DNA of 64,000 nucleotides from Acidisarcina sp. (GCA_035539175.1 DATLIY010000010.1:1-64000); one strand, 5' to 3'; shown: positions 42,339-53,452, counted from the first letter of the stretch. Notes: generated from the letters alone by a model not told the origin. Numbers and translations are program-made.

Positions 42339-42947
42339 ATGTCCGCCACGTCTCTCTCGATCGAGCAGTCGCGCCGTGAAAATGCCCGGGTTGCGCAGGG
42401 GCTTCGCCGACAGGATCCCGGCTTGCTGGATCAACTCATCGTCCAGTACCAGCATCGGTTATTTCGCTATCTGCTCTACCTCACGGGCAACCGCGAACTG
42501 GCGGAGGACCTCTTCCAGGAAACATGGATGCGAGTCCTCGTCCGTGGCGCACAATTTAAAGGCGAGGCGCGCTTCGATACCTGGCTCTACACCATCGCCA
42601 GAAACCTGGTGATCGACGTACGCCGCAAGCGAACCATGGCCAGCCTGGAGGAGCTTTGCGAGGGCAGCGAAGACAACCGCCCTCTGGACATCGCCGCCAG
42701 TGATCCAACGCCCTTCGACAACTACCGGAAATTGGAAGACAGCCAGCGCGTTGCCGAGGCCCTGCTTTCCCTGGATCCCCTGCATCGGGAGGTGCTGCTG
42801 CTGCGCTTCCATGACGACCTCTCCCTCGATGAGATTGCAAGCGTCACCAGCACACCGCTCTCCACCGTCAAGTCCCGCCTGTATCGCGGGCTGGCTGCCT
42901 TGAAACCACACATTGAAGACGCGGAACGCCGGGAGGCGCTTCGATGA
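42339..42947 (+). CDS. ECF-type RNA polymerase sigma factor
   Basis: 202 residues from the ATG. Region 2 YQHRLFRYLLYLTGNRELAEDLFQETW and FKGEARFDTWLYTIARNLVID; region 4 LHREVLLLRFHDDLSLDEIA and LSTVKSRLYRGLAALK. The stop overlaps the next gene by ATGA, suggesting that the small membrane protein downstream controls it. Confidence 0.92.
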   Translation: MSATSLSIEQSRRENARVAQGLRRQDPGLLDQLIVQYQHRLFRYLLYLTGNRELAEDLFQETWMRVLVRGAQFKGEARFDTWLYTIARNLVIDVRRKRTMASLEELCEGSEDNRPLDIAASDPTPFDNYRKLEDSQRVAEALLSLDPLHREVLLLRFHDDLSLDEIASVTSTPLSTVKSRLYRGLAALKPHIEDAERREALR

Positions 42948-43345
42948 GCACGTATCGGCCTGATCCATCGATCGAGAACCCTGGGGAATACACGCCGGAC
43001 CCGATGCTGATTCAGGCATTGGCTGGACTGAACGCCGACGGGGAAATGCGTACCGCACAAACGACACGGCGGAAAGTCGCTTGCAAGATCTTCTTCGGCC
43101 GCGAACGGAACGAAAAGCGGCGGCACAGCCGTGCCCTCGCCATCATGGCGTCGCTGGGAATATTGGTCCTGCTCTCACCAGCTCTCTGGCAAAGCATGGA
43201 AAACCTCATCGCCGAGGAGCACTTTGGAAGCTTTGTTACCCAAGTCACCCTGCTCATTCTGCTGCTCTTTACTGCCTTGATTGCCGCGCTTATCGCGAGT
43301 TGGAGAAATGGGCCGGAAATACGGCATGGAAAACGCAACAGCTAG
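42944..43345 (+). CDS. Small membrane protein, probable anti-sigma partner
   Basis: 133 residues: a 60-residue cytoplasmic part, a basic stretch RERNEKRRHSR, and two membrane helices (IMASLGILVLLSPALW and VTLLILLLFTALIAALIAS). No zinc motif. ATGA overlap with the sigma gene is the main reason for the anti-sigma suggestion. Confidence 0.55.
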   Translation: MSTYRPDPSIENPGEYTPDPMLIQALAGLNADGEMRTAQTTRRKVACKIFFGRERNEKRRHSRALAIMASLGILVLLSPALWQSMENLIAEEHFGSFVTQVTLLILLLFTALIAALIASWRNGPEIRHGKRNS

Positions 43346-43368
43346 CATTGCCGGCATCAACGAATCCG

Positions 43369-43917
43369 ATGAGCGAAAACATTCCAATTCGTGATCCTGA
43401 GCCATTCACCTTTAACGAGGAGATGAAGCTCATTCCTCGCTGGTCGATAGCACTGGCAGCCATCGCCTTCGTTGCAACCCAATATCTTTTCTGGGTTGTG
43501 CTGCCCGCGCATCAACATCATCCGGGCGGCCCGCCCATTGGGGTTCGCATCTACTTTGCGTTGTCGTGGAGCGCGCTGGCGGCCCTATACATGCTCATGA
43601 TCGGCTATGTAAGCCGGGACGCTCCGCGGCGCACTATGAGCCGGCGCTTCTGGATCACTATCTGCTGCGTGATGCCCGGCGGAATTGGGGCGGTGCTCTA
43701 CTTCATGCTGCGCCAGCCCGTGGTGACACATTGCCCCGTCTGCGGCACCGACGTGCAGAGCGACTACCATTACTGCCCGCAATGCGCCCACCAGGTTTCC
43801 GCTGCATGCGGAAATTGCTACACAAGCGTGAGCATGACCGATCTGTTCTGCGTACGATGCGGCCACGACCTGGCGAAGGACAACACACCAGCACGGTTGC
43901 GCGCCTTTCACTCGTGA
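43369..43917 (+). CDS. Membrane protein with C-terminal double zinc ribbon
   Basis: 182 residues. Three membrane helices (WSIALAAIAFVATQYLFWVV, FALSWSALAALYMLMIGYV, FWITICCVMPGGIGAVLYFML), then four CxxC pairs: CPVC, CPQC, CGNC and CVRC, making two zinc ribbons. N-terminal part resembles PLD-nuclease-N-type membrane modules. Follows the sigma pair at 23 nt and may belong to that operon. Confidence 0.7.
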   Translation: MSENIPIRDPEPFTFNEEMKLIPRWSIALAAIAFVATQYLFWVVLPAHQHHPGGPPIGVRIYFALSWSALAALYMLMIGYVSRDAPRRTMSRRFWITICCVMPGGIGAVLYFMLRQPVVTHCPVCGTDVQSDYHYCPQCAHQVSAACGNCYTSVSMTDLFCVRCGHDLAKDNTPARLRAFHS

Positions 43918-43978
43918 GCGCTTCTCTCACCGCAGTTGACCCTGCTTTCCTGCCCTTCCTACACTGGAAGATTGAAAC

Positions 43979-44815
43979 ATGATGCCCATCACTGCACTCA
44001 TTATCGACAATGAACAACTGGCGCGCGACGAGCTCAAATATCTTCTCGACGCAACCGGCGAAGTAGAGATCCTGGCCGAAGGCAGCAACGGATTTGAGGC
44101 TGTAGACCTGATACAGACGCATCACCCCGACATCGTCTTCCTCGACGTGCAGATGCCCGGCCTCGATGGCTTTGCCGTGATCAAGAAGCTGCTGGATAAG
44201 AAGCCCGCCACGCCCATGCCGCAGATTATCTTTGCGACGGCCTTTGACCAATACGCCGTTCGAGCCTTCGACGTCAACGCAATCGACTATCTGCTAAAGC
44301 CGTTTGATCGTGCTCGCGTTTTGCAGGCTCTCACCCGCGCAAGGCAACGCCTGGAGAAACAGCAGCAGGATGATTCTGCGCAGGAGCATCCGGCAACAGC
44401 GTCTGCAATTGCCGCGGATCCGCGCCTCAACGCGCTCCTGCGATTGCTGGAACAACAGAAGCTGCCTCCCCGCCCACAGAGCGGCAAGATTGTGCTGCAG
44501 ACGCAGAATCGTCTGCTTCTGGCGGATCAGGGGGAGATCTGCTTTGCTTCGATTGAGGAAGGTGTGATCTCCGTGGCCACTCGCACACTGGAAGGTCAAT
44601 CGAAGTGCCGTACGCTGGAAGAGTTGCTGGAACTGCTTGACCCCGAGATATTCTGGCGGGCACATCGCTCCTTTGTCGTGAACATCAATCACATTAAGGA
44701 AGTTGTGCCGTGGTTCAAGTCCAGCTATCAGCTACGCATGGATGATCGCAAACAAACCGAGATTCCCGTCAGCCGTACGCAGACTCGCCGCCTGCGCGAA
44801 CTCTTCAAGCTTTAG
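43979..44815 (+). CDS. LytTR-type response regulator
   Basis: 278 residues. Receiver domain with acidic pocket DNEQ and phosphoacceptor Asp in VFLDVQMPGLDG, then K in LLKPFDRARVLQAL. LytTR DNA-binding domain at the end (CFASIEEGVISV, HRSFVVNINHIKEVVPWFKSS, EIPVSRTQTRRL). No histidine kinase gene is adjacent, so its partner lies elsewhere. Confidence 0.92.
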   Translation: MMPITALIIDNEQLARDELKYLLDATGEVEILAEGSNGFEAVDLIQTHHPDIVFLDVQMPGLDGFAVIKKLLDKKPATPMPQIIFATAFDQYAVRAFDVNAIDYLLKPFDRARVLQALTRARQRLEKQQQDDSAQEHPATASAIAADPRLNALLRLLEQQKLPPRPQSGKIVLQTQNRLLLADQGEICFASIEEGVISVATRTLEGQSKCRTLEELLELLDPEIFWRAHRSFVVNINHIKEVVPWFKSSYQLRMDDRKQTEIPVSRTQTRRLRELFKL

Positions 44816-44827
44816 GAGAATCTTCTC

Positions 44828-45607
44828 TCAGTCGTAGCGTTCAAAAATAACCTGCTTCTTATCCCAGCCCAGCGCCAGCAGTTGGTCGCGATTCGCAGAG
44901 ACCATCTCGTTCAGGCCGCAGATATAGGCGTGGATATCGAAGCCGTTTCTCTCGCCCACGGTATCCGTTGGTGAGGCATGGCACAGCAGGGCGCGCTCTT
45001 CCACAATGTGGCGCACATACTGCTGCACATAACCGCGATTGCCCTGCCAGTCCGCGGAGGCACGGCTCAGCGTAGCAACGTAGTGGAAGTTCGGATGTCT
45101 CGCGGCGATGGATTCAAAATAGTTCTGGTAGTACAACTCCGTCTCCCAGCGTGTGCCATAGACCATCCAGAACTCTCTTCCTTCGCTGCGATCCTCGCCA
45201 TCCTCGGGAAAGAGATATTGCGTAAATCCCAGCATCGGCGCAATACCGGTTCCCGTCGCGATAAAGATTCCGTCTGTCAGCGGCTTGCGCAGCAGGAAGA
45301 GACCATGCGGTCCATGAAAGTTGACCGTCTCGCACACTTCCATATCGCACACGAGGTTCGAAAAAAATCCTCCCTCCACGCGATTCACGCATAGATCGAA
45401 TTGATTGCCACGGGGCGCAGAAGCAATTGAGTACGCGCGAGTCTGCATCTTTCCGCCCTGGTCTTGCGCCACAGTGGAGACAAATTGCCCGGGAACGAAT
45501 TCGAGCGAGCGGAGTTCCTCGACGACAAATGTCAGGTGAAAACATTGCGTACGCTCGGAGAGGCAGATCTTCTCCATGAGGCGGGCGGTGAATAGCTGAC
45601 GGGCCAA
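44828..45607 (-). CDS. Ferredoxin/flavodoxin-NADP reductase-like FAD protein
   Basis: 259 residues. FAD site RAYSIASAPRG, the flavin phosphate region VEGGFFSNLVCD, NADP site GTGIAPMLGF, and the end YICGLNEMV. Usual length for plant/bacterial-type FNR. It ends convergently 12 nt from the response regulator. Electron partner unknown. Confidence 0.88.
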   Translation of the reverse strand: MARQLFTARLMEKICLSERTQCFHLTFVVEELRSLEFVPGQFVSTVAQDQGGKMQTRAYSIASAPRGNQFDLCVNRVEGGFFSNLVCDMEVCETVNFHGPHGLFLLRKPLTDGIFIATGTGIAPMLGFTQYLFPEDGEDRSEGREFWMVYGTRWETELYYQNYFESIAARHPNFHYVATLSRASADWQGNRGYVQQYVRHIVEERALLCHASPTDTVGERNGFDIHAYICGLNEMVSANRDQLLALGWDKKQVIFERYD

Positions 45608-45777
45608 GTTGAGAACCTGCGAAAGATGGATTTACGCCAAGTCAGTATGACGAACCCCCACGCTGCTTGGCAAGCGGCGTAGAGGATGCTCTGCCATTCA
45701 ATCGTCGCGCGCTCCACTCCCAGTTACCCTCAGGATGGGGCGCGACGCGTGATGCAGCGTGAGAGCGATCAGTCAGC

Positions 45778-47001
45778 TTAGCCGCCAAGATCGGCTCCGC
45801 GAGACTCCTTTCCTACGCTCGTAACGAGAGCAAGCAGCAGCGCAACTACAAGCACGGTCGCGGCGAGAACCCGCCCCAGTCCACCCATCCGCTCCGCCGC
45901 GCGCGCCTGCAGCACGCCATTCTTGGAGGTGATGAGGTTGCCTAACTGATACGCCAATCCTGGAAAGGTCGCCCGCACCGGGCCGGGTGAGAGTTCGCTG
46001 AGATACGCAGGCACCACTCCCCATGCACCCTGCACAAAGAACTGCATGCAAAACGCCCCCGCAGCGATCCAGTACACCGAATGAGAGAGCGCATAAAGAG
46101 GAATCACAGGAAGCGCCAGCAACGCTGCCGCAATAATGGCCCGTTTGCGGCCCCAGCGCTCCGACAATGACCCGAAGAGGATCCCGCCACAGATCGCCCC
46201 AATGTTGTAAAGGATGCCGACCACACCAACTACCGAAGGACTAAAGCCAAGGTCCTTCTCAAGAAACGTAGGATACAAATCCTGCGTTCCATGGCTGAAG
46301 GCGGTAAACACCGTCATGAGCACAACAAGGGACAGAAAATTCCATCCATACTGACGGAGATTCTGCAGAAAGCCCGTTCGCTTTGCCAGATTCGATCTGG
46401 CGTCCTGCCGCGACCATGCAGGCGACTCTTCCACCTTGAAGCCGATGTAAAAGACGAGCACTGCCGGGATAGCTCCTATAAGAAAGAGGCCCCGCCATCC
46501 CACAAAGTGAAACAACGCTCCGTAAGCCGCAGCAGCAATCAGATAGCCGGCCGCATATCCCTCCTGCAGCAATCCGGAAAAGAAGCCCCGTCCCTCTTTC
46601 GGCAGCGATTCAAAGGCGAGCGCGGCGCCCACGCCCCACTCTCCGCCCATCGCGATTCCGAAGAGAGCGCGAAGCACCAGCAACGCATGCAGAGATGGCG
46701 CAAACGCGCAGGCCACCATCAGTCCCGAGTAGCAGACGATATTCAGCATCAGCGTTGGCCGCCGCCCAAAACGATCGGCCAGACGGCCAAAGAGAAATGC
46801 ACCCACGGGACGAAATGCCAGCGTAAGAAAGATTGCCTCGGCGACCTCCGAGGTCTTGCGGTGGAAGTCCCCGGCAATTGCCGAGAGGCAAAAGACGAGC
46901 AGGAAGTAGTCAAAGGCGTCCAACGACCAGCCAAGGAAACACGCGTAGAATGCATGGCGCTGTTGCGCGGTCAGGGACCGGAAGTGCGAGAGAAGTGCCA
47001 T
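45778..47001 (-). CDS. MFS transporter, metabolite:proton symporter-like
   Basis: 407 residues, twelve helices. WSLDAFDYFLLVFCLSAI, GRLADRFGRRPTLM and GIAMGGEWGVGAALAFESLP are the signatures of the sugar/aromatic acid/sialate (SHS-like) symporters. The divergent PadR gene with a long palindrome between suggests control by PadR, and aromatic acids are a possible substrate; this is inference. Confidence 0.88.
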   Translation of the reverse strand: MALLSHFRSLTAQQRHAFYACFLGWSLDAFDYFLLVFCLSAIAGDFHRKTSEVAEAIFLTLAFRPVGAFLFGRLADRFGRRPTLMLNIVCYSGLMVACAFAPSLHALLVLRALFGIAMGGEWGVGAALAFESLPKEGRGFFSGLLQEGYAAGYLIAAAAYGALFHFVGWRGLFLIGAIPAVLVFYIGFKVEESPAWSRQDARSNLAKRTGFLQNLRQYGWNFLSLVVLMTVFTAFSHGTQDLYPTFLEKDLGFSPSVVGVVGILYNIGAICGGILFGSLSERWGRKRAIIAAALLALPVIPLYALSHSVYWIAAGAFCMQFFVQGAWGVVPAYLSELSPGPVRATFPGLAYQLGNLITSKNGVLQARAAERMGGLGRVLAATVLVVALLLALVTSVGKESRGADLGG

Positions 47002-47117
47002 TGGTAGGAATCTAGGATAGCGGACCAGACTGGAGACTGCTTAAAATCTGCGCGATCCGCAAGAGAATTTCTTGAATGCCTGCCCGAGCACAGTCGCCAG
47101 GCAAGGCAGCGGTATCC

Positions 47118-47154
47118 TTCCTTCATAGGCATAGACTATCTATGCCTATGAAGG
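47118..47154. promoter_or_regulatory. Long perfect palindrome between MFS and padR-like genes
   Basis: Arms of 16 nt (TCCTTCATAGGCATAG and its complement) around ACTAT, ending 13 nt before the PadR start codon. Size and place fit an operator for PadR acting on itself and on the divergent transporter; in RNA it would also be a strong hairpin. Confidence 0.7.
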
Positions 47155-47167
47155 ATATGCCTGAACC

Positions 47168-47485
47168 ATGATGATGCCTCCCCGCACCTTGACCATGCTG
47201 ATTCTGCGCGTGCTGCGTTCTGGCCCGCTCCACGGCTATGCGATTGCCCAGCGCATTCACGCGCTATCTGGCGACGTGATAGCTGTCGAAGAAGGTTCGC
47301 TCTACCCGGCACTGCAAAAGATGCTGCTGAAAGGCTGGGTAACAGCCGACTGGGGAATCTCCGAGACAAACCGGAAGGTGCGCTTCTACCGCTTGACGCC
47401 TGCCGGACGCAAGCAACTCAAGCTCGAACTCTCTGACTACGGCCGCGCAACCGAAGCTATTCAGGCCGTCTTGCATACTGCCTGA
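47168..47485 (+). CDS. PadR-family transcriptional regulator
   Basis: 105 residues, the size of the short PadR class. LTMLILRVLRSGPLHGYAIAQRI and the wing EEGSLYPALQKMLLKGWVTADW are the PadR helix-turn-helix. The C-terminal helix is for dimerisation. Likely binds the palindrome just upstream. Confidence 0.92.
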   Translation: MMMPPRTLTMLILRVLRSGPLHGYAIAQRIHALSGDVIAVEEGSLYPALQKMLLKGWVTADWGISETNRKVRFYRLTPAGRKQLKLELSDYGRATEAIQAVLHTA

Positions 47486-47521
47486 AGGCGGCCCGTCGTT
47501 TGCGCTGACTTCGGCTGAGAA

Positions 47522-48547
47522 TCAGGGCTGGCCTTCGCGTGCCGCGCCTGGCCTCTCGATCGTGCTGGCGATGCGGGCGACGCGATCATAGGACTGCAGC
47601 CGGTCGGCCTCCTCATACGTATCCGTCACGACAATCACCTCATCGGCACCAGTCTCGTTCACAAGCCTTTCCAGCCCCGCCTTCACGGTTGCCTCCGATC
47701 CAACAATGGCCGCGCTCAGCTTGCTCTCCACGGCATCGCGCTCCCACTCATGCCATAAGGAATCCATGGAATCCACGGGCGGTAGTAATTCCAGTGGCTG
47801 GTTTCGTATCAATTGAAGAAAGCGTTGCTGGGGTGTGGTGAACAGTCGCCGGGCGGCAGCGTCCGTCTCCGCCGCAATCACCTGCACGGCGACTATCAGA
47901 TATGGCTTTTGCAGGACACTGCCTGGACGGAATAGTTCGCGATACAACTGGGCGGCTGCATACAGATACGCCGGAGCAAAGTGCGCCGCAAATGCGAACG
48001 GCAACCCTGACATCCCGGCTAGTTGCGCGCTGAAGCCGCTCGAGCCCAGCAATGTGATTGGGACGTTGCTCCCCTGACCGGGAATCGCCCGAACCGCCTG
48101 CCCCGGCCTTCCTGGTCCCAGATAGGTGCGCAACTCCTGCAGCAGCTCAGGAAAGTCATCCCCGCTCTGCCGCAGATCCCGTCGCAGCGCCCGCATGGTG
48201 GCAGCATCGCCTCCCGGAGCGCGGCCCAGGCCAAGATCGATACGCCCCGGATACAATGCCTCCAGCGTTCCAAACTCTTCAGCCACCACCAGAGGCGCAT
48301 GGTTTGGCAGCATTACTCCACCGCTGCCTACTCGAATCCTCTTAGTCGCCGCCGCCACATGCCCGATCAGCAGAGGAGTGGCCGAGCAAGCCAGTCCTGC
48401 GATTGCGTGATGCTCCGCCAGCCAAAAGCGCTTGTATCCCAACTCTTCGACGTGCTGCGCCAGGGTCACCGAGCGCGCAATCGCACCGCCGGCAGATTCG
48501 TCGTGGCGCATCGCCACAAGATCCAGTACAGAAACAGTCAGTCCCAT
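47522..48547 (-). CDS. Luciferase-like (LLM class) flavin-dependent oxidoreductase
   Basis: 341 residues. [64 protein letters not shown] are the F420/FMN barrel motifs of the MsnO8-type group. A monooxygenase or reductase with unknown substrate. Convergent with padR. Confidence 0.9.
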   Translation of the reverse strand: MGLTVSVLDLVAMRHDESAGGAIARSVTLAQHVEELGYKRFWLAEHHAIAGLACSATPLLIGHVAAATKRIRVGSGGVMLPNHAPLVVAEEFGTLEALYPGRIDLGLGRAPGGDAATMRALRRDLRQSGDDFPELLQELRTYLGPGRPGQAVRAIPGQGSNVPITLLGSSGFSAQLAGMSGLPFAFAAHFAPAYLYAAAQLYRELFRPGSVLQKPYLIVAVQVIAAETDAAARRLFTTPQQRFLQLIRNQPLELLPPVDSMDSLWHEWERDAVESKLSAAIVGSEATVKAGLERLVNETGADEVIVVTDTYEEADRLQSYDRVARIASTIERPGAAREGQP

Positions 48548-48585
48548 GAAAGATTGGATGAGCGATGCAGCACGAATGATGCGAT

Positions 48586-51237
48586 CTACTGCGTGAGTTC
48601 TGTCTTTGCCCGAGTGGATTTCCCCTTGGATGGGGAGAAATTCACCACGACCTCAACATGCCGGTACGTCGACGGCGAAGCCGCGCTATCCGCAGCGGGA
48701 ACAATCGCTAGCTCCGCCGAGCCATTCGACAGTGGATGCAGCTCGGCTCCCGTCACCCTAACAATCTTCTCGGTGGTCCGCAGAAAAATCGTCGCCTCGA
48801 AGCCAGTGGCGTCTGCCTGGATCACAAGGCGATCTCCCTTATACCTCACATCCGTTATCTTGATTCCCCTGCTCGGTTCCCCGGCGAGCAGCGCGCGCTG
48901 CGATACGCCGATGGAGACCCCGCCTTGATAGCGAATGGAGCAGTGCGTCTTTCCATGAGGAATCTGAAGATCCATGACCGCGTGAGAATCCTGGTCATGG
49001 CTTTCCAGTGTGGCTCGAACCTGCTTGCCGTTCAGCAATGCCCCTTCCAGCCGGGCTCCCAGCGGGATCTCTGGCGCGAATCGAAGAGCTAGCGGAGCGC
49101 CTTCATTTTCCACCGTAAGCTCCAACCCCTCTCTCGTGCTCACGACAGAAAGATCCATGCTCCCATGGGAAAGCCTGACACGATTGACGCGAAGGCTATC
49201 CCACTGTGCAGGCAGATGGGGAGAGAATGTCACATGGTTTGTCAGTGCATCGACTTCAAGGCCGAGGAGTCCGTGGACCGACGAGGATAGAAACGCAGCC
49301 GAGGACCAGGTTTGCTCCGGCACGGACTCCGTCTGCTGATGATAGAAGTCTCCTGCTAATACCTCGTGCAGATGCCCCAGGGAGTCGAGCGAATTCCACT
49401 GGATCAGCGAGCGCCAGATCGGGAAAGCTGTATAGGGCTGATGCTCGGTCCAAAATGCTGACGCGGTGCTTGTGGTGCCAGTCGCCCAGACACTGCCGCT
49501 TGCATAGGAATTGGCATTAAAACGTGGAGAGCTGGAGGCGATACTTCTGGTTCCCCAATCCGTCTGGAAATCCGAGGATGCGATCCGACTTAGAACAACA
49601 TCGCTCTGAGCCTGCTGCAAAATGTGGTGATCGATAAGATGGATGCCTCCAATACCGCCTCCCACAACAGGCTTGCCGGACACAGTGTAGCCATCGATCC
49701 AGCGGCTACTGTCTTTCATCCAGTAACGGCCTGCGATGGACTTCCGTGCTCGCTCGCTCACCTGTCTTGCTTCCGCAGCTTCCGCCGCATGCCCGGCAAC
49801 TTCAGCAAGCTGCGCAAAGGACTCGGAAGCCTCAACCCAACTGAGCGACAATCCTAACTCGTCGGTCAGTCGATCCTGCTCATTGCTCCCTTCCTTGCTG
49901 GATGGAATTCGTGGGAGACTATCTGCCGACTTAGAGAGCGACTTGCAATAGTCATATGCAGATTGCAGCGAGGACCAATGATCGATAACAAATTGCTTAT
50001 CGCCACTCGTGGAGAGGTATCGCGCCACAGTACTCAGATACTGGAACGTAATGTCCACGTGAACAAACATATACGGATACTGATTCACCCAATCGAGAAA
50101 GCTCGCGCTTTGCGATAGCTCATGCCAGATCATGCCCGTCTTGCGGTCCTGATATTTGTCGATGAACAGCAGGGCTTCCCTGGCGCGGTCATATTGGCCG
50201 GAAGATAACAGCCCGTCAATCGCGATAAGTCCATCCCCTGCGAAGAACCACTCATATTGCGGACGGCGCGCGTCTCTTGAGGGTCCATACCCGGCCACCA
50301 GGCCACAACCCAGATATGGATTGCACACCCATGACTGGTCAAGAGCAATTCCAGCCCACGCCAGCGCACGGTTTACGTTCTCATCCGGCGTGATGATCTC
50401 GAGCGAGTTGGACTCCAATGCGGCATAGTGCGCATGCGCTTCGCGCTCCAGATCTTCTCGGGCCGTAAGCAGCTTCTGCATTACATTTGCAGGCTCGGAC
50501 GCGGATGGATCGAGAAGGCTGACCACCACGGTTGCTGATCGAGGACCGCTACTCCCTCCGGCGCGCATCGTAAATGCGAAGCGCTTTTCGCCCGACCCTG
50601 GCTGCGCACTATTCACAGGCTCATCGTGTGAAATAGTATCGGAAGAGCCGACAAACGCGGAGAATCGGCGGGACGGCTCGGATAGTACATATGCAGCGGT
50701 ATTCCAGCTCGTGCTCTGTCCTCCGATCGACGCGGGCCACATAAGATCTAGAACTGGAGTGAAGTGAACGACGATATCGACCGCGTGCTGGCTATCGATG
50801 GTGTAAGTGAGAATGGCTGCTGCCTGATTCAGCGGGACGAACAATCTCTCTCGAACGATGAAGTCAGAACCTATATAGGTCCTTGTAACTGCCTCCGCTT
50901 CATAACTTATCTTTCTCAACAAGGCCGCGCCGTCAATTTCCGTCGTCGAACCTTGACTGCGAAATCCGACCTGGTATCCGTTGACGATCTGCAACGGGTA
51001 ACCCCATACTTCGAGACCATGCGTAGCATAGCCCTGGATCAGGGAGCGGCGTCCATGAACCGCCAGAAAACGCTGAGGTCCGATGGCATCGGTTTCGGCA
51101 AAAAGCTGTTTCGCCTCATCATGTTTCCCCTCATCTATGGAACGATCCATCTCCGCCGCAGCCAGACGGCCATGGAGGCAAAGGGAGAGATACAGCACCA
51201 GAAGTAAAACCGAACGATACAGCCTCTCACCGGACAA
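48586..51237 (-). CDS. Secreted six-hairpin glycosidase-like protein
   Basis: 883 residues with a signal peptide ([21 protein letters not shown]). N-terminal beta domain ([19 protein letters not shown]), an (alpha/alpha)6 barrel in the middle (about 290-660: [34 protein letters not shown], then [10 protein letters not shown]), and a beta C-terminal part. The pattern resembles amylo-alpha-1,6-glucosidase and GH63/GH78/GH133-type enzymes. Family and substrate cannot be fixed by eye. It lies 67 nt after the efflux operon on the same strand. Confidence 0.7.
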   Translation of the reverse strand: MSGERLYRSVLLLVLYLSLCLHGRLAAAEMDRSIDEGKHDEAKQLFAETDAIGPQRFLAVHGRRSLIQGYATHGLEVWGYPLQIVNGYQVGFRSQGSTTEIDGAALLRKISYEAEAVTRTYIGSDFIVRERLFVPLNQAAAILTYTIDSQHAVDIVVHFTPVLDLMWPASIGGQSTSWNTAAYVLSEPSRRFSAFVGSSDTISHDEPVNSAQPGSGEKRFAFTMRAGGSSGPRSATVVVSLLDPSASEPANVMQKLLTAREDLEREAHAHYAALESNSLEIITPDENVNRALAWAGIALDQSWVCNPYLGCGLVAGYGPSRDARRPQYEWFFAGDGLIAIDGLLSSGQYDRAREALLFIDKYQDRKTGMIWHELSQSASFLDWVNQYPYMFVHVDITFQYLSTVARYLSTSGDKQFVIDHWSSLQSAYDYCKSLSKSADSLPRIPSSKEGSNEQDRLTDELGLSLSWVEASESFAQLAEVAGHAAEAAEARQVSERARKSIAGRYWMKDSSRWIDGYTVSGKPVVGGGIGGIHLIDHHILQQAQSDVVLSRIASSDFQTDWGTRSIASSSPRFNANSYASGSVWATGTTSTASAFWTEHQPYTAFPIWRSLIQWNSLDSLGHLHEVLAGDFYHQQTESVPEQTWSSAAFLSSSVHGLLGLEVDALTNHVTFSPHLPAQWDSLRVNRVRLSHGSMDLSVVSTREGLELTVENEGAPLALRFAPEIPLGARLEGALLNGKQVRATLESHDQDSHAVMDLQIPHGKTHCSIRYQGGVSIGVSQRALLAGEPSRGIKITDVRYKGDRLVIQADATGFEATIFLRTTEKIVRVTGAELHPLSNGSAELAIVPAADSAASPSTYRHVEVVVNFSPSKGKSTRAKTELTQ

Positions 51238-51304
51238 GCGCGATAGCCTTCTCTTCCTCGCAACATGGTTGCGGATATTGCTCCCACTGCAGTTACAAAA
51301 TGAA

Positions 51305-53449
51305 TCAATTCTCCTGAAAGAGTGGAACTGCGGACATGTCGTCGTCTAACCCTTCCAGCAGCGACGCTATATCGCGGGAAATCGCCAACATGGTTTTATC
51401 GCGATGGTAAGGAGTAGGCTCCTCTGCAGGAACTGCAGAATCGATAAGCTTCTCGAGCTCGGGACGTGGCGGCGGGGTACATTCTTTTTCCCCAAACTGA
51501 ACGATCAAGCAATCGGCCATGCGATTCAGAATGATTGCACAGTTCTGCTGAAAACGATGCTCCACATCGCGGACAGGTTCTGACATCTCGCCGTGCAAGC
51601 CAAAGATCCGGAACTGCACGAGAGGAATTTCCAGCAGATAGAATGTGCGTAGTTGGGCCTGCCAGCGATGTATCTTCTGTTGCGCAATCAAGTGTGGCGC
51701 GCGCATCGCGCCCGTCTCAAATGGAACCGCATCCGCCTGCGCATTCACAATCGTGAAGTTCTGGTAGATCTGATCGCGCAATCTGCGAAGCCGTGCCAGC
51801 GACTTCGGATCGTTTGCCTCTCCTGGTTTGACAACCAATTGAGCCAGGAGGCGCAAATTCTCCACGAAGACCTCGATCATGCGTTGCGCGGCCGGCTTTG
51901 GATGGAAGCGCTCAAATACCAGCCACATCACGAAGATGCCCAGCAGAACACCGACGGCGCGATCACGTGCGATCCCGAGCGAGGTCTGGATCGTAAACTC
52001 GTTCAGGTTAACGAGGAAATAGGCAAATGCTATCTGAAGGCCGCAGTAAGAAAGACGTGGGCTTGAAGTAGCAACCCAGGCTGCAATACCGGTAATAGCA
52101 GCAAATAGCATGCTAAAGCCAAAGATGGAATCGATGTATGGGAGTATAAATACCTGCGCACCCATACTAAAGATAAAGCCACCAATGAGGGCACCGACAA
52201 TACGCAGGAGCTGCTTCTGCCGAGAGGAGCCGATGTCGGACAGCGCTGTCAACAGGCAAGTCACAATTGCGGTGGAGAGATTGCGCCACGCCAGCGACAC
52301 ATAGAGGATGTAGCAGATCATGGCGGCAAGGCATCCGGTCAGGGCAAACTTGATGTACTCAGGATTTTGAAAGGCATCATCCACAAAGATGCCCTTCTTC
52401 TGCGTAGTCGGCTCGTGCCCCGACTCCTGATAAGGCTCCAGCGAAATCGACCCCTCGAAGACTCGCGGGATAAGAGAGACCATTCTTTCCAAGTCAGGGA
52501 GCAAACGAAGCGCCGACGAGGCGTTTCGGGGCACGCTCCATGTTTCCGGCTTGCACTTGGTAACAATGCACTCCCGGATCCTGGCAATATGCGCCGCGAG
52601 CTGGCGGATGCGCTGCCTCTCCTCGGTTGAAAGCTCTACCTTTTGCTGGGCAATTACAGCGGCAAGATCGATGGAACGGGCGGTGAGCGAAACTACCGCC
52701 ATCATCTGTACTCGATAGAGTGAGTCGTAGTCTGAACGCGTGAGCCGCCTCCGCAATGACCCAGCGCCCACGAGCGCAAGCTGTGCAACCCTGCGTTCTA
52801 TATCGTGGGATACGGGCTCATTGTTCGCATAGCTCAACAAGAGGCTCTCCATCGCGCTCCAGCGCGTTGAGAGGCCAGACAGCACCTCATCCTGCTTGTT
52901 GAAGGCATGAAAGACGGCCTCCACTGCAAAGGTCACGAGCGCGCCAACAGCCGGAACTAAAGTTGCCCACAGCGTGAGTTCCAGGTTGGTCTCCGCCGGA
53001 CCAGGCAGATACCAGATGGCAGACGCGTTCGTTCCGACGGTGACCAAGGCAACAGCCACGTTGAAATCACGCAGCGCGCGAAGGAGGAAAAACATGATGA
53101 ACAGGCTCACCGCTTCCCATGCAAAGTGCGTGAGCGGGGTGGACGCAAACATCCTGGCGCCGATGGGAATAAAGGCCGCACCGGCTGCGAATGAGAGAAC
53201 AACGACCAGTGCGGAGCGAGCGCTTGAGAGCAGATTTTCACGCGAGATAACAAAGGCGTACAGCGGACCTATGGAGCCGCCTGGCAGACGGAAGGTCATG
53301 ATCAGGATCATGGTGATGGTCGCGGAGATCACCATGCGGGCCACGATCGTTCCGCGCCCGGGATAGGGCGCGAGTTCTTTTTTTAAGAAGTCGACGAACC
53401 AGTCGGCATAGGAACTCGTCCCGCGAAGATTGGTCGCAGTGGTCGCCAT
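51305..53449 (-). CDS. FUSC-family inner-membrane protein (MdtO/YccS-like)
   Basis: 714 residues with two membrane bundles (about 40-175 and 375-510) and two cytoplasmic regions, the layout of FUSC/aromatic acid exporter proteins such as MdtO. It starts 3 nt after the adaptor gene. With the adaptor, the YtcA-like lipoprotein and the TolC-like protein upstream it forms a tripartite pump like E. coli YtcA-MdtNOP. Confidence 0.88.
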   Translation of the reverse strand: MATTATNLRGTSSYADWFVDFLKKELAPYPGRGTIVARMVISATITMILIMTFRLPGGSIGPLYAFVISRENLLSSARSALVVVLSFAAGAAFIPIGARMFASTPLTHFAWEAVSLFIMFFLLRALRDFNVAVALVTVGTNASAIWYLPGPAETNLELTLWATLVPAVGALVTFAVEAVFHAFNKQDEVLSGLSTRWSAMESLLLSYANNEPVSHDIERRVAQLALVGAGSLRRRLTRSDYDSLYRVQMMAVVSLTARSIDLAAVIAQQKVELSTEERQRIRQLAAHIARIRECIVTKCKPETWSVPRNASSALRLLPDLERMVSLIPRVFEGSISLEPYQESGHEPTTQKKGIFVDDAFQNPEYIKFALTGCLAAMICYILYVSLAWRNLSTAIVTCLLTALSDIGSSRQKQLLRIVGALIGGFIFSMGAQVFILPYIDSIFGFSMLFAAITGIAAWVATSSPRLSYCGLQIAFAYFLVNLNEFTIQTSLGIARDRAVGVLLGIFVMWLVFERFHPKPAAQRMIEVFVENLRLLAQLVVKPGEANDPKSLARLRRLRDQIYQNFTIVNAQADAVPFETGAMRAPHLIAQQKIHRWQAQLRTFYLLEIPLVQFRIFGLHGEMSEPVRDVEHRFQQNCAIILNRMADCLIVQFGEKECTPPPRPELEKLIDSAVPAEEPTPYHRDKTMLAISRDIASLLEGLDDDMSAVPLFQEN

Positions 53450-53452
53450 TGC

